Source of the DNA: JBFGCA01 sp041567315
GTDB taxonomy: Bacteria > Acidobacteriota > Thermoanaerobaculia > Multivoradales > JAHEKO01
DNA: 29,799 nucleotides
Assembly (NCBI GenBank): GCA_041567315.1
Contig: JBFGCA010000053.1
Location: 1 to 29,799 of the forward strand
Direction of reading: 5' to 3'
Position 1 is the first letter of the stretch, and each line of letters opens with the position of its first letter. Both the position numbers and the translations under genes were made by a program. The notes beneath the pieces were generated by a model. The model was not told the origin of the DNA and did not search any database. It was given only the letters and a program-made list of their open reading frames with translations. Shown piece after piece: positions 1 to 5,999 of the stretch.

Positions 1-1
1 C

Positions 2-205
2 GGGCGCCACTTCGCCGCCTACCTGGGCCTGACCCCGCGGGAGCACTCGAGCGGTCTGCGGCGGCGTCTCGGCCGGATCACCAAGCGGGGGGATGCCTAC
101 CTGCGGATGCTCCTGGTCCACGGGGCCCGCTCCGTGCTGTGTGTTTGCTCGCGCCATTCTGGCACTCACTGGAGCTCGCGCCCAGCCTGCTGTAACTGTC
201 TGTAG
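2..205 (+). pseudogene. IS110-family transposase, C-terminal fragment
   Basis: The reading frame is open from the window edge to a TAG at 203-205. It contains the hallmark of the IS116/IS110/IS902 C-terminal transposase domain: GRHFAAYLGLTPREHSSG, then RRLGRITKRGDAYLRMLLV and HGARSVL. In intact family members this block is followed by roughly 60 more residues, including a conserved Asn-Ala-rich tail. Here the similarity stops after HGARSVL near position 145 and about 20 unrelated residues (rich in Cys, Ser and His) precede the stop. The 5' part lies outside the window, so I cannot tell whether the rest is intact. I read it as a 3'-truncated insertion sequence remnant. Confidence 0.8.
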
Positions 206-370
206 ATAAATGAGTTAGAAGGTTTCGAGAGTCCGCCCCAACTCCCCTGCAGTGTGAAGCGGGGTCAACGCCCCGGCCCCTGAGGCGGCCGCGGGGGGAA
301 GCCCCGCAGGCCACGGTCCAGCGCCAACGCGCCGAGCCCCGCCGACGGGCGGGGGCGCTCCGTCCACCCG

Positions 371-1180
371 CTAGCTGGCGGGGCCGGTGAGGACGCGGTT
401 GATGGCCAGCTCGGGGATCTTCCAGCTGTTGCCGGAGATCCGGCCCACCTCGCGGCGGCCGACGTAGACGACGCCGGTGGGGACCCCGCTGATGCCGGCG
501 CGGCGCGCCTCGGGGTCGGAGGAGATGCCGCGGGGGAGGCCGTAGAAGTCGAACTGGACCTTCGAGCCGGCCAGCTCTTGGGCCACCCGCATCATGCGGG
601 GGACCATCTGCTGGCAGAACGGGCACCAGGTGCCGAAGTAGACGACGACCCGGACGTCCTGCCCCTGCGAGCGAAGGCGCTCGAGGATCGGGCCGGAGGG
701 CGAGTAGGCGGCGGCGGTGCGGACGTACTCGGGGCTGTAGTCCTCCATCCCGCCGAGGTCCTGGGCGCCCAGCAGCGGCGGCTTCTCGCGCACCACCGCG
801 CGGCGGCCGTCGATCTCGAAGGCAATGCCCTCGCCGTCGTCGGTCTGGCGGTAGCTGCCCCGCGGCTGGCCGGGGCCGGAGGCCAGCAGCGCCACCGTGC
901 CGTCGCCGTTGCGGCCCACGTCGCTGGCGGCGACGGTCTCCACCTGGCCCTCGCGCAGCCGCACCAGCACCGGCACCGGCAGCTGGGCCGAGAGCACCAG
1001 CAGGGCGCCGGCGGCGCGCGACTGGAAGACCTCGGCGTCGCCGACCGCCCGGCCGTCGAGCTCGAGCACGAAGGCCTGTGGCTCGAACAGCCGCGCCGCC
1101 TCCTGGGCCGGCGCCGGTGCGGCGGCCAGCAGTACAGCCGCCAGCAGGCCGGCGGCGATTCGCATCTCGCGGTCTCTCAT
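371..1180 (-). CDS. Periplasmic thioredoxin-like protein with CPFC active site
   Basis: The 269-residue protein starts with a Sec-type signal peptide (Leu/Ala-rich residues 7-25, cleavage likely after APAQ). The C-terminal third is a thioredoxin fold: TWCPFCQQMVP at about 185-195, and the cis-proline loop GISGVPTGVVYV further on. CxxC thioredoxins of this type reduce or exchange disulfides in the cell envelope. The middle region (about 30-140) has no family I recognise. The ATG at 1180 lies 1 nt after the TGA of the upstream membrane gene; an alternative ATG five codons later (1165) would sit just before the signal peptide. It is the last gene of the uvrA-MauE-thioredoxin run, so it is probably cotranscribed. 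Redox partnership with the upstream MauE-like protein is inferred from adjacency. Confidence 0.8.
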   Translation of the reverse strand: MRDREMRIAAGLLAAVLLAAAPAPAQEAARLFEPQAFVLELDGRAVGDAEVFQSRAAGALLVLSAQLPVPVLVRLREGQVETVAASDVGRNGDGTVALLASGPGQPRGSYRQTDDGEGIAFEIDGRRAVVREKPPLLGAQDLGGMEDYSPEYVRTAAAYSPSGPILERLRSQGQDVRVVVYFGTWCPFCQQMVPRMMRVAQELAGSKVQFDFYGLPRGISSDPEARRAGISGVPTGVVYVGRREVGRISGNSWKIPELAINRVLTGPAS

Positions 1181-1181
1181 C

Positions 1182-2195
1182 TCAAGTCCTCGTCTTGTCT
1201 GGATTCGCCTCGGTGCCGCCGATGGCGTTTTCCGGAGACGGCGGCAGGCCGCGATAGGTCGCCACCACCCGCCCGGCCGACACCCGGAAGGAGCGCGGCA
1301 GCTCGCGGTAGAGCGGACGCAATAACTGTACCGGCGCCTCGCGCACCTCGAAGGCCGGGGCGCGGGTCCACTCGAAGCTCTTGACCTGCTCGGGCGGGGC
1401 GGCGGTCACCACCCACAGCCGCTCCTCGCCGGGCTCGAGCACCCGGGCGTTGAGGCCGTCGAGGGCGGCCAGAAAGGCCGGCTCCTCGAGCCCCGAGAGC
1501 ACCACCAGGTGCTCGCCGCCGTCGAGCTCGGGGACCAGGGCGTCGAGGCAGATCGCCTCGGGACCGTCGCCGCCGGCGCAGAGGGCGGCGACCTCGACCC
1601 CCGGGCGGAGCCGGGTGGCCAGATCGTCGAGCGGCAGGTTCGGCGCCCGCCAGGCGAGCAGCACCGCGGCAGCCGCCGCCGCCGCGGCCAGCGCCGCCCG
1701 CCGGCGCGGCGCCCCGCCCTCGCGGGGCCGCCCCAGGAACATCAGCACCGCCGCCGGCGCCAGCAGCGCCAGGTCCTGCCAGAAGGCCTCGGCCGGGGTG
1801 CGGCTCAGCAGGTTGCCGAAGCAGCCGCAGGCAACGCCCTCCTCGAGCAGCCCCTGGCTGTAGCGCCAGTAGGCGCGGCCGGTCAGGAACAGGAAGAAGA
1901 CGGCCAGGCCGGCGGCCGGCAGCAGCACCCACAGCCGGCGGACGCCGGTCACCAGCGCCAGCCCGAGACCGGCTTCGAGGGCCAGCGCCACGTAGGCCAC
2001 GGCGGTGGCGCCGGCTGCCGTCGTGGCCAGGCCCTCCATCTGCACCTGCTCGACGAAGGCCGCCGGATTGATCGCCTTGCCCCAGACGGCGACCAGCAGC
2101 ACAAGGCCCAGCGCCACCGCGGCCGCGGTGCCGATGAGCCGGGCGGCGGACCGGCCGCGCGCCGGCGAGTCTGCGGTGGCCATGATGGCAGTCAT
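1182..2195 (-). CDS. MauE/DoxX-like membrane protein fused to a Cys-less thioredoxin-like domain
   Basis: This 337-residue protein has four hydrophobic segments in its first 190 residues (about 20-40, 60-85, 85-110 and 145-165), with the ACGCFGNLL motif typical of MauE/DoxX-like proteins, a family tied to disulfide handling and methylamine dehydrogenase maturation. A further hydrophobic stretch near 180-190 precedes a C-terminal soluble region of about 140 residues. That region resembles a TlpA/redoxin fold (strand VVLSG, later LPRSFRVSAGRVV), but the position where CxxC is expected reads SGLEEPAF, so it cannot do thiol chemistry. The ATG follows the uvrA stop by 1 nt; a second ATG at 2183 is possible. 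The next gene downstream encodes a thioredoxin with CPFC, which may supply the missing active site. Confidence 0.75.
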   Translation of the reverse strand: MTAIMATADSPARGRSAARLIGTAAAVALGLVLLVAVWGKAINPAAFVEQVQMEGLATTAAGATAVAYVALALEAGLGLALVTGVRRLWVLLPAAGLAVFFLFLTGRAYWRYSQGLLEEGVACGCFGNLLSRTPAEAFWQDLALLAPAAVLMFLGRPREGGAPRRRAALAAAAAAAAVLLAWRAPNLPLDDLATRLRPGVEVAALCAGGDGPEAICLDALVPELDGGEHLVVLSGLEEPAFLAALDGLNARVLEPGEERLWVVTAAPPEQVKSFEWTRAPAFEVREAPVQLLRPLYRELPRSFRVSAGRVVATYRGLPPSPENAIGGTEANPDKTRT

Positions 2196-2196
2196 C

Positions 2197-5151
2197 CTAG
2201 CAAGCGCGGTGCCCGCTGCCGCGGCGCCGGCCGCCAGTCTGGCGGCGGCTCTGGCGCCCCGCTCGGCGCCCCGTCTGACGCCCCGTCCGACGCCCCGTCC
2301 GACGCCTCGGCCGGCGCCACTTGAGGTAGCGCCTCAGCTCGTCGGCGGTGGGGCTTTCGACCTCGTCCAGGAACGGCCCAAGCGGCCCCGAGTAGAGCAG
2401 CTCGCCGCCGTGGACGCCGCCGCCGGGCCCCAGGTCGACGATCCAGTCGGCGCGGCTCACCAGCTCCAGGTTGTGCTCCACCACCACCACCCCGTCGCCC
2501 CGCTTCACCAGCCGGCGGAGCGTGCGGTAGAGCAGATCGACGTCCGACATGTGGAGCCCGGTGGTGGGCTCGTCGAACAGGAAGAGCCGCGGCCGCTCGG
2601 CGGCGGCGCGGTCCAGGAAGCTCGCCAGCTTGAGACGCTGGGCCTCGCCGCCCGACAGGGTCGAGGTGGGCTGGCCGAGCCGCAGGTAGCCGAGCCCGGC
2701 GGCCGCCAGGCTGCGCAGCCGGCGACAAAGCCGCTTCCGCTCGGCGAAGTGGGTCAGCGCCTGGTCCACCGTCAGCTCCAGGGTCTCGGCGATGTTGAGG
2801 CCGCGGTGGACGACGGCCAGCACCGAGGGGCGAAAGCGGTGCCCCTGGCAGGCGTCGCAGCTCACCGTCACCGGCGCCATGAACTGCATGTCCACTTCCT
2901 GGACGCCGGTGCCCTTGCACTCCGGGCAGCGGCCGCCCTCGACGTTGAACGAGAAGTGCCCGGGCGGAATGTTGCGGCGGCGCGCCTCGGGCAGAGCGGC
3001 GAACAGCTTGCGGATCTCGTCGTAGGCCTTGACGTAGGTCACCGGGTTGGAGCGGGCGGAGCGACCCAGCGGCAGCTGGTCGACCATCACCAGCTCCTCG
3101 AGATGGTCGAGGCCCTCCAGCCGGTCGCAGGCCCCGGCGTCGACGTCGCCGACGCCCTGCGAGCGCTGGTAGTTGCCGTAGAGCACGTTCTCGATCAGGC
3201 TCGACTTGCCCGAGCCCGACACCCCGGTCACCGCCACCAGGGCGCCCACCACCAGCTCGACGTCGATCCCCTTGAGGTTGTGGGCGCGGGCGCCGCGCAC
3301 CGCCACCCGCGGCCGGCCGGCCAGCTCCTCCTCGAGCGCCGGGCGGCCGTGCTCGCGCCGGTAGCGGGCCAGGTGGCGGCGGGCCGGGGTCTGGGGGCGC
3401 TCGCGGAGATAGCGGCCGGTGGCCGAGTCGGGGGCGGCGAGGACGGCGTCGAGCGCCCCTTCGGCCATCACCCGGCCGCCCCGCTCGCCGGCCGCCGGGC
3501 CCAGGTCGATGATGTGGTCGGCGCCCTGGATCAGGGTGCGGTCGTGCTCCACCACCAGCACGGTGTTGCCGCGCGCCGCCAGGTCGCCGAGCAGCCCGAG
3601 GAGCTTGCCGCTGTCGCGCGGGTGGAGCCCGATGGTGGGCTCGTCCAGCACGTAGAGGGTGCTGGTGAGCCCCGAGCCCAGCGCCGCCGCCAGATGGATG
3701 CGCTGCGCCTCGCCGCCCGACAGGGTCCGCGCCTGGCGGTCGAGGGTCAGGTAGTCGAGCCCTACCCGGTGGAGGAACTCCACCCGCTCCTCCAGCTCTT
3801 CGAGCAGATGGCCCGCCATCTCGCGCTGCCGGCGGCGCCAGCGCCGGGAGCCGAGCCAGGCGCGCAGCTCCCCGATGCTCCTGCCGGCCAGCGCCGGCAG
3901 GGTCTCGCCCTCCACCCGCACCGCCATCGCCTCGGGACCCAGGCGGCTGCCCACGCAGTCCGAGCAGGGGTCGTAGGCCCGGTAGCGGGCCAGCAGCACC
4001 CGCACGTGGACCTTGTAGGAGCGGCGCTCGAGCCAGGCGAAGAACTCCTCCAGGTTGACGAACTTGCCCTCGCCGCGCCAGACGAAGTCGCGCGCCTCGG
4101 CCGGCAGGTCGCGCCACGGCACGTCGAGCGGGATGCCCTGCCGCCGGCAGGCGGCCAGCAGGTCGTCGTACAGCTCCTCGTAGGCCGGAGTGTTCCAGGG
4201 GGCGATGGGCCGCTCTTCGAGCGCCCAGCCGGGGTCGGGGATCACCCGTTCGCGGTCGACGCCGATCACCCGCCCGAACCCCTGGCAGGTCGGGCAGGCG
4301 CCGAGCGGCGAGTTGAACGAGAACAGCGCCGGCACCGGCTTGCGGAGCTGCCGGCCGCAGACCGGGCAGCCCAGGCCGCGGCTCAGGTGGACCACCCGCG
4401 GCTCCCCGGACGGGTCGACGGGTCGCTCGCCGGAGGCCGCCTCGCGGGCTTCGAGCCGGCCGCGGTTGAGCCGGAAGCCGTCCTCGATCGCCGCCGCCAG
4501 CTGAGCCCCCGGCTCGCCGCCGGCCCGGAAGCGGCCCAGCACCAGGGGCAGCGGATCCTGCCTCTTGAGCCAGCGCTCGCTCGAGCCGATCCGCTCGACG
4601 CCGTCCGCGGTCAGCCGCCGGGCGAAGCCCTGACGGACCAGCTCGCGGAGCGCCGCGGTCGCCTGCCGCCGCGGCCGCGGCACCCGGGCGACCAGCAGGA
4701 AGCGCTCGCCGGCGGCGCCGGCCGCCAGCTCGGCCGCCGCCTCCTGGGAGGTAAAGGCGCGGGCCGGGCCGTGCCCGTCGGGACAGGACACCTCGCCGAG
4801 ATGGGTGTAGAGCAGCCGCAGCACGTCGTAGATCTCGGTGATGGTGCCCACCGTCGAGCGCGCGTTGCGGACCGCGTTGCGCGCCTCGAGCGCCACCGCC
4901 GGCAGCACGTTGCGGACCTCGTCGACCGGCGGCCGCTCCATCTGGTCGAGGAACTGCCGCGCATAGGTCGACATCGACTCCACGAAGCGCCGCTGGCCCT
5001 CGGCGAACACCGTGTCGAAGGCCAGTGACGACTTGCCCGCCCCCGACGGGCCGGTGACCACGGTCACCCGGCCGTGCGGCACCCGGCAGTCGATCCCTTT
5101 CAGGTTGTGGGTGCGGGCGCCCTCGACCTCGATGGCGGTTGGCGGGGGCAT
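2197..5151 (-). CDS. uvrA: UvrA-type excinuclease ABC subunit A, divergent paralogue
   Basis: This 984-residue protein has the full UvrA plan: Walker A GPSGAGKSS (34-42), a UvrB-binding/insertion region, a zinc module (GCPVCGR then GACPTCQG), signature LSGGEAQR near 477, Walker B LDEPTIGL near 500, a second Walker A GVSGSGKSS near 645, a second zinc module (CPECKGTG near 741, CDACQGH near 764), signature LSGGEAQR near 830 and Walker B FDEPTTGL near 860. Family role: ATP-dependent damage recognition in nucleotide excision repair. It departs from standard UvrA: LPAVALEARNAVRNARSTVG replaces the usual Ala-Ile-(Asp/Glu)-Gln-Lys region, GRSARSNPVTYVKAYDEIR replaces GRTPRSNPATYTG, and the end carries an Arg/Gly-rich tail made by DNA tandem repeats. 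It may be a paralogue rather than the housekeeping copy; uvrB/uvrC are not in the window. Confidence 0.85.
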   Translation of the reverse strand: MPPPTAIEVEGARTHNLKGIDCRVPHGRVTVVTGPSGAGKSSLAFDTVFAEGQRRFVESMSTYARQFLDQMERPPVDEVRNVLPAVALEARNAVRNARSTVGTITEIYDVLRLLYTHLGEVSCPDGHGPARAFTSQEAAAELAAGAAGERFLLVARVPRPRRQATAALRELVRQGFARRLTADGVERIGSSERWLKRQDPLPLVLGRFRAGGEPGAQLAAAIEDGFRLNRGRLEAREAASGERPVDPSGEPRVVHLSRGLGCPVCGRQLRKPVPALFSFNSPLGACPTCQGFGRVIGVDRERVIPDPGWALEERPIAPWNTPAYEELYDDLLAACRRQGIPLDVPWRDLPAEARDFVWRGEGKFVNLEEFFAWLERRSYKVHVRVLLARYRAYDPCSDCVGSRLGPEAMAVRVEGETLPALAGRSIGELRAWLGSRRWRRRQREMAGHLLEELEERVEFLHRVGLDYLTLDRQARTLSGGEAQRIHLAAALGSGLTSTLYVLDEPTIGLHPRDSGKLLGLLGDLAARGNTVLVVEHDRTLIQGADHIIDLGPAAGERGGRVMAEGALDAVLAAPDSATGRYLRERPQTPARRHLARYRREHGRPALEEELAGRPRVAVRGARAHNLKGIDVELVVGALVAVTGVSGSGKSSLIENVLYGNYQRSQGVGDVDAGACDRLEGLDHLEELVMVDQLPLGRSARSNPVTYVKAYDEIRKLFAALPEARRRNIPPGHFSFNVEGGRCPECKGTGVQEVDMQFMAPVTVSCDACQGHRFRPSVLAVVHRGLNIAETLELTVDQALTHFAERKRLCRRLRSLAAAGLGYLRLGQPTSTLSGGEAQRLKLASFLDRAAAERPRLFLFDEPTTGLHMSDVDLLYRTLRRLVKRGDGVVVVEHNLELVSRADWIVDLGPGGGVHGGELLYSGPLGPFLDEVESPTADELRRYLKWRRPRRRTGRRTGRQTGRRAGRQSRRQTGGRRRGSGHRAC
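2249..2320 (-). repeat. 12-bp tandem repeat encoding the Arg-rich UvrA tail
   Basis: Six degenerate 12-bp units lie head to tail; the best are GTCTGACGCCCC, GTCCGACGCCCC and GTCCGACGCCTC at 2273-2308 on the plus strand. As 12 is a multiple of three, the array stays in frame and encodes four-residue steps such as RTGR, QTGR and RAGR at the extreme C-terminus of UvrA. Copy number could vary without breaking the gene. Confidence 0.75.
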
Positions 5152-5160
5152 GGAGCAGTG

Positions 5161-5180
5161 CGCCCGGCCGCGGCCGGGCG
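5161..5180. repeat. Perfect 20-bp palindrome just upstream of uvrA
   Basis: CGCCCGGCCGCGGCCGGGCG is identical to its own reverse complement. It ends 9 bp before the uvrA start codon. If transcription begins near 5182, the transcript would open with this very stable stem and have no visible Shine-Dalgarno sequence. It could be an operator or an RNA hairpin that limits translation; chance is not excluded in such GC-rich DNA. Confidence 0.6.
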
Positions 5181-5188
5181 AGCCTGTT

Positions 5189-5194
5189 AGCTTA
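5189..5194 (-). promoter_or_regulatory. Candidate -10 element for uvrA
   Basis: TAAGCT on the minus strand fits the TAnnnT pattern seen before other genes here. It lies about 38 nt before the uvrA ATG and directly upstream of the 20-bp palindrome. There is no TGn extension, so support is weak. Confidence 0.3.
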
Positions 5195-5254
5195 CCCCGC
5201 TCGCCGGGTGTCGGCCCTCGCCTACCGACGCCGGGCCGCGGCGGGAGGCGGCTG

Positions 5255-5716
5255 CTAATCCGCGGTCTCGGGCAGGAAGGAAACGACGCGGAATCCGGCC
5301 TCGGCGCCGGCCGCCGCCATCACCCGATCCGCCGTCGCCAGCACCGGCGTGCCCGCTGCGCGCGCCAGCGCCAGATGCAGGGCGTCGAGCGTGCGGAGCG
5401 GGTAAGTAGGCAGCGAGGCGAGAATCCGTTGCGCCGTTTCCACGTGCTCGTCTCTCAGCTCGACAACCCGCAGGTGGCGATCGGCGACGTCCTGGTGGAA
5501 CAGCGCCGTCACCCGGGCCTCGGTCGCCGCCGAGATCTCCCGGTTGCGACGCCGGCGTGCCAGCAGGCAGGCCATCTCCAGCCTGGTGAGCGAACTGATG
5601 ACGGCGTAGGGCAGGTCCAGCAGGAACGCCTCGACCTGCTCGGAGAACGGCTCCCGGAGGTACCACTTGGCGACAGCCGAGGTGTCCAGGTAGCAGAGCT
5701 CCGTGTCAGCGGGCGT
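5255..5716 (-). CDS. vapC: VapC-type PIN-domain toxin, no canonical start codon
   Basis: The open frame encodes a PIN-domain ribonuclease with all four acidic positions: Asp in CYLDTSAVAKWYL, Glu in LTRLEMACLL, Asp in LRTLDALHLALA and Asp in LATADRVM. These toxins cleave RNA, often tRNA or rRNA, unless bound by antitoxin. The only in-frame ATG (5575) would remove the first catalytic Asp. No ATG, GTG or TTG exists before LDTSA. A strong GGGAGG (5728-5723) lies 6 nt before an ACG codon at 5716, which would give a 153-residue product of normal length, so I place the start there. Either a rare ACG start is used, or an ATG was mutated to ACG and the toxin is crippled. The frame overlaps the end of the antitoxin gene by 11 nt, as in many TA operons. 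Confidence 0.65.
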   Translation of the reverse strand, partial: TPADTELCYLDTSAVAKWYLREPFSEQVEAFLLDLPYAVISSLTRLEMACLLARRRRNREISAATEARVTALFHQDVADRHLRVVELRDEHVETAQRILASLPTYPLRTLDALHLALARAAGTPVLATADRVMAAAGAEAGFRVVSFLPETAD

Positions 5717-5930
5717 CGCGATCCTCCCGGATCAGTTGCGCGCTGTCGGACAGCTCGGACATCTCGGACCGCAGGTCGGCGTGCGAAGGCATCCGCCGGA
5801 CCGGCCGAATCGGCAGCACCCGGGCGATCGAGCGGCCGCGCCGCGCGATGACGAGCTCGTGCTCCTCTTCCAGGATCTGGTCGAGCCGACCCAGGGCCTG
5901 ACGCATCTCGCGGATCGACAGGGTCTTCAT
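5706..5930 (-). CDS. Phd/YefM-type antitoxin
   Basis: This 74-residue protein opens MKTLSIREMRQALGRLDQIL and continues ELVIARRGRSIARVLPI, the standard N-terminal DNA-binding part of Phd/YefM antitoxins. The C-terminal part (SEMSELSDSAQLI) should wrap the toxin. Family members neutralise the partner nuclease and repress their own operon. I chose the ATG at 5930 because AAGGTGG lies 5 nt upstream; an earlier ATG at 5957 has no ribosome-binding site and falls inside the operator. The gene precedes and overlaps the PIN toxin frame, the usual order. Regulation by self-binding is supported by the inverted repeat over its -10 element. Confidence 0.8.
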   Translation of the reverse strand: MKTLSIREMRQALGRLDQILEEEHELVIARRGRSIARVLPIRPVRRMPSHADLRSEMSELSDSAQLIREDRDAR

Positions 5931-5947
5931 GAGGCCACCTTCAGTGA

Positions 5948-5956
5948 AACATAGCA
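5948..5956 (-). promoter_or_regulatory. Extended -10 promoter of the Phd/VapC operon
   Basis: TGCTATGTT on the minus strand matches the extended -10 form TGnTAnnnT and shares bases with the downstream arm of the operator palindrome. The Shine-Dalgarno and the antitoxin ATG follow within 20 nt. Confidence 0.5.
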
Positions 5957-5976
5957 CATTGAGTGCCCATGTGCTA
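5952..5976. promoter_or_regulatory. Inverted-repeat operator of the TA operon
   Basis: TAGCACAT (5952-5959) and ATGTGCTA (5969-5976) are perfect 8-bp arms around a 9-nt spacer. The site is 21 bp upstream of the antitoxin start and overlaps its extended -10 element. Phd-type antitoxins bind such paired half-sites as dimers, so autorepression is likely. The arms are AT-richer than the surroundings. Confidence 0.7.
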
Positions 5977-5999
5977 CCTGCGGCACTGCAGCGCCCCCG

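Noticed and set aside
2005..5028. Very long plus-strand open frame (about 1000 codons) opposite uvrA
   Set aside because: It is antisense to a clear uvrA with all motifs. Long shadow frames are expected at this GC content, and its translation is low-complexity His/Gln/Arg/Gly with no domain.
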